DNA from: Limnephilus marmoratus
Taxonomy: Eukaryota; Arthropoda; Insecta; Trichoptera; Limnephilidae
DNA: 64,000 bases
NCBI GenBank assembly: GCA_917880885.1
Contig: OU862923.1
Span: 28,349,770 to 28,413,769, forward strand
Reading direction: 5' to 3'
The notes below the pieces were generated by a model. That model had not been told where the DNA came from, searched no databases, and saw only the letters and a program-made list of their open reading frames with translations. The translations under genes and the position numbers were made by a program. Shown in pieces: positions 10,072 through 20,214 of the stretch (within the stretch, counting starts at the first letter, position 1; each line of letters opens with the position of its first letter).

Positions 10072-10940
10072 AATTGCTTCGATGATGTCGAGGTATTGCT
10101 CTTTGCTGATAACATCAAGCTATACAAGAAAATAACAGATATAAATCATTACCATATACTACAGTCAAATATTAGTAAGTTTAAAGATTGGTGCGTTCAA
10201 AATAATTTATTTTTAAATGTAGAAAAGTGTAAAACCTTGACTTTCTTTAGAAATAAAAATCCTGTTTTATTTGAATATTCCATCAATAACACAGCTTTAG
10301 AAAGAGTCACGGAAATGAGAGATCTTGGAATTATTTTGGATGAAAAACTAAGTTTCGCAAATCATATCCACCAAATTATGAACAAAGGTATGAAAACACT
10401 AGGCTTCGTATTAAGAACTACTAAAAACTTTAATTCCATAGAAGCCATTAAACTATTATATGTATCTCTAGTTAGAAGCCAAATTGAATATAACTCGGTA
10501 GTTAGGTCTCCATCTTACAAAATTCACGTTAATAATATTGAGCGAATACAAAAAAAAAATCTTCTTTTTTATAAATTTTAAATTAAGTATCCCACTAGAA
10601 GACTTAAAATATAATCTATTACTAAATATTCTAAAAATACATACACTAGAAGACAGACGTAAAATAAACGACTTAACATTTTTATTCAAAATACTTAACT
10701 CTAAATTTGACTGTTGCGAACTCCTACAACTCATAAACTTACGAATACCGACAGTAACCACGCGACAAAATACATTATTCTACTGCAGCATTCACAAGCG
10801 GAACTACATTGCCCACTCTCCTATACAACGATTTCACACTATGGGGAATCAGTAGGTACTTAGGTGATGTCGACATATTTAACATCAACTTGGTGAATTT
10901 TGTCGATGTTGTAAAAAACATATTCCAAAACTATTACTAA
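10072..10940 (+). pseudogene. LINE reverse transcriptase remnant with FADN catalytic box
   Basis: Frame 1 (to 10561) enters at the RT palm with LLFADNIKLY. The usual catalytic box is Y/FADD, so the second aspartate is replaced by asparagine. It then shows LNVEKCKTLTF, RDLGIILDEKLSF and VSLVRSQIEY, all typical RT thumb-side motifs. A frameshift sits in the A-run near 10550. Coding resumes with LEDRRKINDLTFLFKILNS and RQNTLFY. A second shift near 10850 leads to a tail ending NIFQNYY and a stop at 10938-10940. With two shifts and a changed catalytic residue it is non-functional. Confidence 0.82.
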
Positions 10941-11125
10941 GCATATGCGTATTTTTGTAAACTTATCAAATCGCTGAATTTTTTTTTTGTATTTTTGTGA
11001 CTTGTGTGCATTTTTTATCTAATTTTATTTTTGTTATTTCATTATCTATTGAAAAATCATCTGTCATCATTGTACTACCAAACATGTAAAAGCCCTCTGG
11101 GCGTTGAATAAATAAATAAATAAAA
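10072..11125 (+). mobile_element. 5'-truncated, frameshifted LINE
   Basis: It contains RT-domain codons in three frames, a T-rich 3' UTR, a short hairpin (GCCC TCT GGGC near 11093) and a GAATAAATAAATAAATAAA tail. The 5' edge abuts short repeats of TTAAACCAATAACCAA (10010-10075). It is a dead copy. Confidence 0.8.
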
Positions 11126-11274
11126 CCGAGTAAACCAATCACAAAATATATGCAAAAAATAATTTTGAATAAATCAGCAAGTTTTCGTGGCCGTTTCGAC
11201 ATGCTTTTGATCGTGTTGTGCATGCCCCTCTTACATTAACCTAAACTATTCTAAATTCCAAGCCAACATATTGA

Positions 11275-11511
11275 CTGACGAATTCCGCAGGTCGCGGGTT
11301 CAAATCAGTCGAGTGCAAGTAAATTTTATGTGACTAATTTGTGTTACTTCACAATTTATTAATTAAAAATAATTTATAGTATATTTGCGACATATTTCAG
11401 AGTGGAAAATACTATTAGTATCAGGAAAACACCAGAATTGAAACGTTGTTTGAAATTGAAACTCAGAATTGCAACGTTGTTTGAAATTGCTGTAACCGTG
11501 TTCGGTGGCCA
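11275..11511 (+). mobile_element. SINE family A, 5' half (split copy)
   Basis: The B box region reads GGTCGCGGGTTCAAATCAG. It continues through ATTTGTGTTACTTCACAATT and ATACTATTAGTATC to GTGTTCGGTGGCCA. A duplication of about 30 bp around AACGTTGTTTGAAATTG lies inside. The body stops where the 3' half at 11954 begins. Confidence 0.65.
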
Positions 11512-11953
11512 TTGGAATATGGAATTGGAGGTTATTCCCCACTTACCCGGTATAAGTAACATATGGTTACTCCTTCAAGGCTCTCGCAACGACACTATTT
11601 TTTTAATGAACGAATCTAGATCTCCAGTGTCCCTACATACGTTGTTAGTAAGCAGTATGCAAATGCTTAGCGGGAAATCAAGATACAATAAGTGTTAGTA
11701 TGACTATAGTCAAGATTGGTGATAGTCCACGAGGAGGCAAGCGCTGGGTGATTGTATCCAGCGTATCCTGCAAGCACCTGTAGGGAGGAAGACACAGTAC
11801 ATAAATAATAAAAGTATAGCGCTGGAAAATGGATGGGATTATTGGGATTCCCTCCAATCGATTGGCAGTCCCAGCAAGAATGCGCATGACGTTCGATCTA
11901 GTCGTAAACTACACTCCGCTTCCGCGCCCCTTAGCCGGTTCCGGTTATTGTTT
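11512..11953. other. Unassigned insertion splitting a SINE
   Basis: This 442-bp block sits between GTGGCCA and GTGGTCA, so a 7-bp target duplication with one change is plausible. I see no terminal inverted repeats, poly-A or coding region. The frames at 11402 and 11678 are chance. Confidence 0.45.
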
Positions 11954-12115
11954 AGTGGTCAGATCTGAATAGCCAGGTACTTCCCCATCTCCTTCCCCTC
12001 CCCACAACCTTCAGCCCCACAACACACCCCAATTGGGGATGCAGTTGCCTCACTGGCTCCAGATGGGAGCAGCTAGGACCATTGTGAGGTATTTACATAA
12101 AAATAAATAAATGAA
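11954..12115 (+). mobile_element. SINE family A, 3' half (split copy)
   Basis: It resumes exactly with GATCTGAATAGCCAGGTAC, a C/T-rich stretch, CCCCAATTGGGGATG and GGCTCCAGATGGGAGCAG, then an AAATAAATAAATGAAT tail. Confidence 0.7.
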
Positions 12116-12127
12116 TAATAACTGCCC

Positions 12128-12345
12128 TGGTGTAAAACCACCAATCAGAATTAAAAAGTTGCTTGAAATTGCTTTAGTCGTGTTTGGTGACTAGATCTGA
12201 ATAGCCAGGTACTTCCCCACATTCCTCTTCCCCATCTCCTTCCCCATCCAACTATCTTCAGCCTCACACATACCGCAATTAAATATTCCATAATCTCACC
12301 GGCTCCAGACGGGAACAGCTGGGACTCTTGTTCGGTAAAAAAACT
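12128..12345 (+). mobile_element. SINE family A, body fragment
   Basis: It contains CCCTGGTGTAAAACCACCA, TAGATCTGAATAGCCAGG, GGCTCCAGACGGGAACAG and a short A-run at the end. The tRNA-like head is absent. Confidence 0.7.
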
Positions 12346-12374
12346 TAAATTGCAGGCTGCTTCACTGCACAAGA

Positions 12375-12430
12375 AATTGAAATCGATCCGTCGAACCGCT
12401 AGTTGAGAGTTCTACCCACCGGGCTATAGA
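12375..12430 (-). repeat. tRNA-like head fragment
   Basis: The reverse strand reads TATAGCCCGGTGGGTAGAAC (A-box-like) followed by GCGGTTCGACGG (B-box-like). There is no cloverleaf-forming acceptor pair, so it is a SINE head or degenerate tRNA rather than a gene. Confidence 0.35.
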
Positions 12431-12433
12431 CCA

Positions 12434-12562
12434 TTTTTAAGTTCAGTGAATGATATACCAGACGCTGAAAAATATTTAAATAAGTTAAAAAATGACGTTG
12501 GAACTAATAATACCAGAAAAGATTTAGAAATTCCTGTGAACTCATTATGTATTAAATTATAA
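12434..12562 (+). other. Unassigned 42-codon coding-like fragment
   Basis: An open stretch reads VNDIPDAEKYLNKLKNDVG, then TNNTRKDLEIPVNSLCIKL and a stop. The hydrophilic, balanced composition is unlike the low-complexity frames around it. I recognise no family. It could be a broken exon, a TE ORF scrap or chance. Confidence 0.25.
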
Positions 12563-14130
12563 ATTGTTTCCACGAATATTATCTTGGTAGTAATATTACA
12601 CTCCTCCACAAAACCAAATTTTATGGTTTTTAGCGGCGAATGTAAAATCAATTGCCTAATTAGTATTTATAATAATGTAAGACTGCCATAAATATATTTA
12701 ACTACTTAGTACTATTTGCAAGTTCTAAGAATCATTGTTTTATTGCGATCTCAAGTGTTTTCAAAATACTGTAACAACACTGCCTTAATTAAAATATCAC
12801 TATTTTATTCAAAACGCTTATATTATTTGGATATATACCAGATGGTTTGGTTCAGTTAATTTAATTTTAAATTGAGTCAAAGAAAGTTAAAAACTCTGAA
12901 CGCGTTTTATTAAGAACATGAGGTTTTGGTTAGTGGCTTGTTGTTTTAGGGGTGCGATTTATCTCCTACATAATGTATATATAGAGATTACGTAAATTAT
13001 TGCGAGATTAATTTAACCCTAAGAAGATATTGCAAGATGCAACCATACGCTTCAGAGGCGCACGTTCTTAAAATACATTTTTTTCATATTTCGATAATTC
13101 TATTTATTTTATTTTATCACTAATGAAGTTAAGTTCTATTTTTGTAAATAAAAGCAAAGTACTGGGCATTTGAGTGGGCAGAAAAAAGTAGACCTATCCC
13201 ATTTCTATGCAATACATCTATCCCTGAAATAATAACTTGTAATTGGAACAAAGTTATTTTATTGTATTTATTATAATTATGTATTCCCACAAAGTGTTTT
13301 CTACATGTGAAGATTTAATAATATTATTTCTAAATTATACCTAGCTCAGGTTTAGCATCACTCTCTTCGTAACTACCATTCTCGCAAATAATGGATTTTA
13401 AAATCATATTTTTACGGAAGGGTGCAACGGGGAGACTCAAGGACACCCCTTAGTTATTCCTTCCATCCACCCTTACCCACCCAGCCTCCTAGCCACCTAG
13501 TTTCATCTGCCGGGATATTCGTCCCTCTCAAAATCCACCCCTTTCATTTTTGCACACTTTGCATCTTGTGATGACACTCTTTAACTGTAAGAGCAGTAAA
13601 ACACACAATTTAAAATATTTATCCAGTAGCTTATGTTCCTGATGGACAAAGAGGGAACCAATTTAAAGTAACACTCGCAGATAGCAGCCAGAAGACACGT
13701 GTCACAACAGATTTATTACGATTCATCACAAAAGTTTCATATTTTGTTAAACATTTAGGGAAAAAAAATTTTTGCTCAAAACTCACATTTTAATTATTTC
13801 CGGCGAATTCGTAACTATAATAACTTTATTATTCCAACAGAACACTAGGAATATAAGTTCTTTGTATTTAAGATTAATAAAAATAACCCTTACCATTAAC
13901 GTTATATTTTACGAGAACGATTTTAAAACTTAATAACCCATTTTTCAACCGTAAAGTTAGCGGTACGCACTAGATTTTATTTTTCTAGACGTTGAATTAA
14001 TAACTTCGGGAGTGAGACATGGAGATACATTTTAAATATTTGTAACACGTTCTCAAGAATTAAAATGAACCCGGCGGAAAGGTCGAATATCCAGGCCTGC
14101 TAGGGTGAATTCGACCGTACGTTCGTCCAA
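12563..14130. other. Long AT-rich stretch, nothing recognised
   Basis: A C/T-rich patch lies at about 13460-13520. I find no supported ORF, inverted-repeat element or RNA gene. Confidence 0.4.
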
Positions 14131-14131
14131 T

Positions 14132-14300
14132 TTATTTATTTATTTATTTGAGACACAAACAGGATATTTATAAAACATTTTAGTATGTAATATATAATAA
14201 ATTAAAATACAAATATAAATATCCCTAGACTAATGAAGCCGCCGTGCCACGTTGAAAATGTAAATTAATGTAATAAATAAATATTATTGTGGTGTATTCT
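14132..14300 (-). mobile_element. Probable antisense LINE tail
   Basis: AATTTATTTATTTATTTATT at its left edge is the reverse of the AATAAATAAATA tails that end LINEs here. No coding remnant follows, so this is a weak call. Confidence 0.35.
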
Positions 14301-14373
14301 GTTGGCGAGCCAATAAATAAAATTAAAAATGTGTACTATTTATATATCTAACTTAATTCTAATAATGCCTACC

Positions 14374-14715
14374 TTTTTTATGTGAATACCGCACAAGCGT
14401 CCCAACTCATCCCTACCGCTTGGAGCCAGTAACACTATGACATCCCCAATTGGGGCATATTGTAAGGCTGAAGGTCGTGGGGAGGGGAACGAATAGGGTG
14501 GAGGAAGTAGGGGAAGTACTTGGCTATTCAGATCTAGTCACCAAACACGGCTAAAGCCATTTCAAGCAACATTTGAATTCTGAATAGTAGTTTTACACCA
14601 GGGAGTGTTATGTTATGTATTTTATTTTGAAATTATTAAATTGTGATATAATATCAACAAATCAATCAAACAAAATTTATTTGCGCACGCTGTTTTGACC
14701 CGCTACCTCAGGATC
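14374..14715 (-). mobile_element. SINE family A, near-full antisense copy
   Basis: In reverse it runs from the head-body junction (GCGCAAATAAATTT-like, near 14680) through CCCTGGTGTAAAAC, GGTGACTAGATCTGAATAGCC and CCCCAATTGGGGATG to GCGGTATTCACATAAAAAA. The B-box region is degraded. Confidence 0.72.
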
Positions 14716-15958
14716 GTGTACATGTACACGAACATGGATGCCGTAAAAAACCATTAAGATGAATATATACGTGAAATCCTGTTTAGATACTATTTTGATT
14801 AATCTTTACGACGAATCGGCTTACAGTATGAACATCAAAAAATATGCTACGGATAAATCGAAGCTTTTACTAGCTTTTCTATGTATTGGAATTACAATAA
14901 AATTATTATTTACGTAACCAAAAATATAAGCGTAAACCACCTAAACAAATGTTTTTCCATGACTTAACTATGAAGTAATACAAGAAACAATTTTAAAAAA
15001 ATACCCCTTTATGGCTAAGACTATTTTTGAGGTTTTCCATGTTCTAACTTTTTTCGTTCTTACAAAATTATCCACAAAATAAATAAAAACCACTTTTTCG
15101 CTCACTAGCCTCGTGCAAAAAGACGGTCGGTTTTAAAATTTTGCAGCCATGAGATTCGAAATATTTCTAGCGTTTATATTCCTTTTAAACAATTACTGAG
15201 AAAATTATTCATAAAAATATCATTTTATTTACACGTCACATCACGGACATATGAATATATCTGGACCTGCTCTAAGTGATAAAAACGTATAATTTCCCCC
15301 TCCACATGGCGCCGGCTGTAGCTCCTCCTTGGAACCGGCTCGCTCCATGGGGAGGGGATATAGCCTCGCTTGAATCTAAAATGTGTGACGTCATCATTCT
15401 TGCCGTGAACAGCGAGAAGCTGACATCCATACATTTAACGAAATAACGGCAGCTTGTGCTATACAATATATCTACGTATCAATGTGTACATAGCGAAAGT
15501 GGGCGGTACTCCAATGTGCTCGTCGCTGGTTACAGGGGTAAGTAAATTATGAAACATTTGTAAAAGTGTTTTAACTAAACACGGTAACAAAATATTGATA
15601 TGTGTATTGGCGCGAGTCTTTTTGGGGCGAGCATTTGGCCTTAGCAAATATGTTTTGAACGTGGCAAGCAATTCGCGCTCCCATGTAAAAAGGTCTATTC
15701 AGTCAAAGCAGATTTTGCTTTTAAGAACTAAATGGTGATATTGTAATGCGAGATGCCTATATACTGTCAGATTGATTGTTCAACGAATGACAGTCATCTT
15801 TCCCCTCTTCGCTCCCCATAGTTTGGTTTTACCCCTCATCTGTAATTGCTTGTCTATCCATTTGGATGTCTATGCGTCACATGCTTTTGAACCCGCGATC
15901 CCGTGTTACGAGGCAAATTATCAACATTATTAAAGCTGACAGTGGTTATGAATCTAAA
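14716..15958. other. No element recognised; one CRE-type motif
   Basis: The segment 15290-15430 is GC-richer than its surroundings and includes TGACGTCA at 15386-15393. Two overlapping reverse ORFs (15225-15466) lie there without family signatures. The remainder is AT-rich. Confidence 0.35.
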
Positions 15959-15964
15959 AATAAT

Positions 15965-16130
15965 ATTAAACTAGCTGACCCGGCCACTTGTTGCTGTGGC
16001 TTACTAAACATAACACCATCTACTGGATGGTTATCCAACCTTTATAACCACCGCCGTCTTTGAGTTTATGGCGAAGAGACAGACAGACAGACGCCGCGGA
16101 GGACTTTAATTTATAATACGTAGAGATGGT
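15965..16130 (+). repeat. ACTAGC-type repeat, head
   Basis: It starts ACTAGCTGACCCGGCCACTT and GTTGCTGTGGCTTAC. It ends with GACAGACAGACAGACGCCGC and TACGTAGAGATG. The conserved head and GACAGAC tail are the hallmarks of this arthropod repeat type. Confidence 0.65.
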
Positions 16131-16439
16131 GCGAAGATTATAATAACGTGCATGAAATGCTTTAGGTAACTAATGTATTTAAGTTGATAAGGATTAATAC
16201 TGTAACCGTCTAAATAACTTTCTAATTACCGCATTGTACGTGACCATTTTTTAGAAGATAGAATGGGTATAGTAAGCTATCCGTAAAAGATAGTTATATG
16301 CCATCGCTGACTTTTTTTTAGATCTATGAAAGAGGAATATCCCACCATGCATTGTTTTGTTATATCTCAAAGGGATTAGGCAGTGTTTTCGATGAAAGCT
16401 CCCAGGCGGCTGACTTTTTCCGACACTGCTAACAATTAT

Positions 16440-16605
16440 CATTATAATTCAACCAATTTACACAAATCCTTGACAAATTATATACCTAAACCTTTCTCAC
16501 GAATCATTATATCTATTGGTGAAAACTGCAAGAAAATCCGTTCAGTAGTTTTTGAGTTTATCGCGAACAGACAGACGACGCGATATGTAGAGATTTTCAG
16601 CAATT
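16440..16605 (+). repeat. ACTAGC-type repeat, tail
   Basis: It contains CAACCAATTTACACAAATCC, CTATTGGTGAAAACTGCAAG, AATCCGTTCAGTAGTTTTTG and GAACAGACAGACG, ending TATGTAGAGATTTT. It lies 310 bp after the head copy at 15965. Confidence 0.62.
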
Positions 16606-16617
16606 TTACTTATTATA

Positions 16618-17068
16618 AGTCATAACGACTCCAGATCCTAATATCTACAGCCCGTAGGTTTGACGAATATCTACAGCTCATATGTTGAACTAATATCTAC
16701 GAACTTCAGAGTGTTGATTAATATCTACAGAGCGTAGGTTGAACTAATATCTACAGAGCGTAGGTTGGACTAATCAGCTAAATGTGTCCAATAGTCCGAT
16801 ATTAGGGATTTTTACATACATACTTACATAAATTAAGTTTTTTAAACTGCATACGCAATATTACGTTATTCCAATATGCTATACATAATTGCAAATCCAA
16901 CCTCTGACAGTACTGTAGATATTCGTCAACACTTTGGTTCTCATAGATATTAATCAACAGTTTGAGCTGTAGATATTCGTCAACACTTTGATTCCCATAG
17001 ATATTAGTTCGATTTTTTCAGTTTTTGGAATTCCTGTAGACATTAGTAGACGCCTCCGTCATAACTTA
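16618..17068. mobile_element. Foldback element with two subterminal repeat arrays
   Basis: The left arm has five units beginning TAATATCTACAG (about 26-30 bp each, 16636-16770). The right arm has the same motif reversed, as CTGTAGATATTCGTC and CATAGATATTAGTTC units (16910-17050). The outer ends AAGTCATAACGACTCC and the reverse of GCCTCCGTCATAACTT are also complementary. No ORF is present. It has the form of a foldback-type DNA element. Confidence 0.65.
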
Positions 17069-17853
17069 CTCATTTATTACAATCGTTATGTTCATAATTA
17101 ACATGTATATAACAACTTAATGTTTTTTTTATCATAATTAAGGCTTTCGTAGTTCAAAATTAACCTCTTCACCATCGTAACATATTAACATCATTAACCT
17201 ACCCCTAAGTCGAATTTTTATACGGCGGCCATGTTGAATGATGAATGACGTCACAATCCCCTCCGTAACTCTATATAAGTACCTTTGTACAAAAAACCGC
17301 ATATTTAATTGCAAGTAAAATGAAAAACCCGTTAAAAAGTGTAGATAAATTTCATTGTTTACCTTATTTGAACTTAGTTTAGCAGTCTCCTTTTTACAAA
17401 ATGCCTGCTCACTGAATGAAAATGATATTATTATTTTATTGGAAGTTATTTTAACGTACAAAACAAAATCCTTTTATGTAAATTGGTATAAAACACGCAA
17501 TACTTCCCATTACTTTTTCAATTTTTTTGGGTAAAATAATGGCCGGAGTGCTCGATCTACAGATATATTTTATGAATATCATTTTTCTACTGATCCAATA
17601 ATATATTTTGTGAATAACCTTTACGGCAATAAACATCTAATAGAAGCTTGTAAAAAAAAATACTCTAAAATTCTTCAATTATTATTAATCATACTGATTT
17701 ACTGATGCCGATTTTTCATGCAGATCAGTTACAAGACAGTTCCTACCATATTATTGTAGCAATTCTACATCAACGTCCCAATATTACACTCCTATGCGAC
17801 GGATTCAACAGCTAGGAAACCAATTATCCGATGTTGTTGATATATTTAGTACT
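17069..17853. other. No element recognised; promoter-like motif pair
   Basis: TGACGTCA (17246-17253) lies 18 bp upstream of TATATAAG (17272-17279) on the plus strand and just after CGGCGGCCATG. The reverse ORF at 17138-17461 (107 codons) spans this region but has no family features. Confidence 0.3.
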
Positions 17854-18378
17854 TGTAGCGCGCCGTTTTTACGCTTGCCACTACACCATCTCTTTTCCCC
17901 GTACAGCGCCATCCTGCTCATCCACCCCTAAGCAAACCAGGATGCGCCGACGCCTTCTGCGCATCTCCACATAAACCACACCCCGCAACAAGGAATGGGC
18001 TATATAACAGGCTGCGCGCCCTAAATCAGTCAGTTCGTCTGCAGCTCGCTCTTGGCTAGTACGCTCTCTTAGTTGCGCTTCGTCCTCTGGCACGACCCTC
18101 TAAGGAGTATTCTACTACCATAAGTAAAGCGCCAACCAGACCCCCGACTGCTGCCTTAGTTGCGCTTCGTCCTATGGTACGACCCTCTAAGCAGAACCAC
18201 AGTCAGCTTTTGTTGTTCCCAAAGCCTAACGGCAAGGTTCCCTCGTTATCTGTGGTTCCCTCCGATCACTTGCTCAGTTAATTAGTGAATTGATACATTG
18301 TGACTATTTTTACCATATTATGTGATCTGTGAACTTACTTTCTTAAATAAATAACCTTTTACCAACAATTGTGTTATA
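17854..18378 (+). mobile_element. Probable solo LTR (Gypsy-like, 4-bp TSD)
   Basis: The block begins TGTAGCGCGCC and ends GTGTTATA, perhaps a mutated ...TTACA. TACT flanks it at 17850-17853 and 18379-18382. It holds a TATA box (TATATAA, 18001-18007) followed 19-23 bp after its end by arthropod initiator motifs TCAGTC and TCAGTT. It also holds a poly-A signal (AATAAA near 18345). CTTAGTTGCGCTTCGTCCT occurs twice, 87 bp apart (18068 and 18155). No internal region or second LTR is present. Confidence 0.55.
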
Positions 18379-18384
18379 TACTTC

Positions 18385-18562
18385 AATTTTAATATTTTTT
18401 TTTTATTTTTTTTTATTAATATTTGTTTCATTTACATTTTCATAATATAACATAATATAGCTTACATATTTTTATACACTCTCCTAAGAAAGCAAATGCT
18501 TGTGTTTAGGAGAGGACAACTTGTTAATAACTTAAGAATTACTTAAAAAAAAAATCCTTATC
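18385..18562 (-). mobile_element. LINE 3' end (interrupted element, left part)
   Basis: In reverse it shows the hairpin CTCTCCTAA / TTAGGAGAG (18479-18487 and 18506-18514), whose sense loop begins ACACAAG, followed by an A-rich tail (T-runs at 18394-18416). The rest of this LINE resumes at 19551, beyond the Penelope-like insertion. Confidence 0.65.
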
Positions 18563-18672
18563 ACAAACTAAAGATATTAATTTTTCAAAAGAAGCAAACA
18601 CATTGTGACTTGACATTTTAAATAAATAAAAAGAAAACACTTTGTTTACGTCACTTTATTGATATTTCTTCC

Positions 18673-18710
18673 GTCTACCGGTTTCGGTACCTCCGTACCA
18701 TCATCAGGAC
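18673..18710 (-). ncRNA. Hammerhead-ribozyme-like motif in Penelope terminal repeat
   Basis: On the minus strand GTC is followed by CTGATGA (18707-18701), helix II GGTAC/GTACC closed by GGAG, GAAA (18685-18682), a palindromic CCGG, GTA and then GAC. That GAC can pair with the initial GTC as helix I. The core order matches type I hammerheads with a minimal helix III, a form known from Penelope-like elements. One extra U before helix II is atypical, so self-cleavage is not assured. Confidence 0.55.
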
Positions 18711-18804
18711 TGAATATAAAATACTGATAAATACAGGGAAATATACATATATATATATACAAATTGAAAAAGAAAGAGACAGTAAATTAGAGCGGGACAG
18801 GGCG

Positions 18805-19464
18805 TCAGTTGTGGGAGGGAAGTGGGGGAGGAGCGAGTGGGATAACGGGAAACATACTTATAATAGGGCTGAATGTTAAATTAAGTTGATTATTAATGAT
18901 TTCAGCCTTTGCATTGACTGATTTTTTTATTTCTAAAGCTTCTAAGTTATTTAATCGTAAGCCTATCCCATTTTTGTGTAGGACTTTAATGCCCGTATCC
19001 CGGTTAAAAGTATGATCTTTATTAATTAGGTGCTCTGCGAATTCTGAAAACCCTGAACTGGTTAGGCACCTTATGTGCTCCTTTATTCTAGTTTCCACAT
19101 TGCGTGACGTTTGTCCAATATAGAACGCTGGACAATCGTTACAAACTAATTTTATAAACGCCCGAGTGGCTTAGTATGTCCTCATTGTCTTTAGCATTAA
19201 TTAAAAAATTTCCTAGGTTGTTATTCGTGTAAAAAGCTGGTTTAATTTCTGGTGGGAATTTAATTGTATACGAAGAGGACAGGTTATTAATATACAAAAT
19301 TCTTCGCCATTCGCGGTTAAGGTTATTATTATTAAAAGATATTGGACTAGAGTAAATGTATTTATTTATGGATATTGATCTTAATTTTTTTGCTAGGATT
19401 CTATCTATGAGTTGTGTTTCGTATCCATTATTGTGTGCTATTAATTTGATCGTATTTAATTCAT
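18805..19464 (-). pseudogene. Penelope-like RT tail and GIY-YIG endonuclease
   Basis: The minus-strand frame starts inside the RT C-terminal part (IDRILAKKLRSISINKYIYS) and runs to GVYKISL. A single extra T near 19146 then shifts the frame. Coding resumes with CPAFYIGQTSRNVETRIKEH, the GIY-YIG core in which YIGQT and the following R/E positions fit the nuclease fold. It continues through FAEHLINKDH and LNNLEALEIKKS, the conserved Penelope C-terminal pattern. The RT fingers and palm are missing, so the copy is 5' truncated as well as frameshifted. GIY-YIG nucleases nick the target DNA for Penelope retrotransposition. Confidence 0.88.
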
Positions 19465-19550
19465 AGACGGAAGTTCATAGACGGTAGACGGAAGAAATAT
19501 CAATAAAGTGACGTAAACAAAGTGTTTTCTTTTTATTTACAAACTAAAGA

Positions 19551-19823
19551 GTTTAACTTGTGAAGAGATTTAGACTTAACATATTTTAAAAGTTCATAGG
19601 AGTAATTAAACAAGAAATGTATATAATGTACATAAAACATTAGGAATAACAGTATATAAGCATACATTATTGAAGTTTTTTTCATCAAGTAGGGGAATAT
19701 TTTGGTAAAGCTATTTAAATTGACCAACACATTAACAGTATTTTGTCGGCCTAAAGAAAAAAAAATACATACTGTGTGGATCAAATTCAATAATATTTTT
19801 ACTTTATATTTATTTTTGTGCAA
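19551..19823 (-). pseudogene. LINE RT C-terminal remnant (interrupted element, right part)
   Basis: The reverse frame reads SLGRQNTVNVLVNLNSFTKI. This resembles the FGQRxxxYxxxxLFNxLP segment at 3832, 31871 and 34374, though degraded. Its downstream 3' UTR and hairpin are at 18385-18562. The call rests on that arrangement more than on the residues. Confidence 0.45.
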
Positions 19824-19849
19824 GTGTTTTAAACAGTCGTTTCGTGCAG

Positions 19850-19935
19850 GATTTACGAGTATAATTTCGTAAATGCATATTGTTATATATATTTATAAAT
19901 GTAAAAGCCTAAATAGGCGTATATAAATAAATAAG
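19850..19935 (+). mobile_element. LINE-type 3' tail
   Basis: A small hairpin GCCTAAATAGGC is followed by GTATATAAATAAATAAG. The layout equals that of the other LINE tails (hairpin then AATAAATA) but no coding part remains. Confidence 0.4.
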
Positions 19936-20214
19936 TAATGTGATTTTTTCTGCGTGATACATAACATTATTTAAGTTCAATGAACTTTTGATTTTGAAAT
20001 TTTAGCTAGGTTACTTATCGTAATTATTTGTTAACACTTCCATCTGTATAATTTTGAGCGATGCATCATTTTAATGCGGTAAAGATCGTTTATTAATTTC
20101 ATTAATTTATAAAACGTATATGCCTTCCCGTAAACCCAGTTTTAAGATCATTTTTGTACCCGTTCTTGAATTGTAATATTATGTAAAAACTTCTTACCTC
20201 TTCTAGCGCTAATC

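Larger units (their letters stand above)
18563..19550 (-). mobile_element. Penelope-like element inserted in a LINE, 12-bp TSD
   Basis: ACAAACTAAAGA occurs at 18563-18574 and 19539-19550, a 12-bp target duplication. The insert carries GIY-YIG coding remnants on the minus strand. It also has a roughly 55-bp inverted terminal sequence: GAAAACACTTTGTTTACGTC near 18637, and its reverse near 19510. Penelope-like elements often carry such partial terminal repeats in inverted orientation together with 5' truncation. A hammerhead-like motif lies in the left terminal repeat. Confidence 0.85.

Noticed and set aside
17138..17461. 107-codon reverse ORF
   Set aside because: No domain, no paralogue in the window and low-complexity AT-driven codons; more likely chance.
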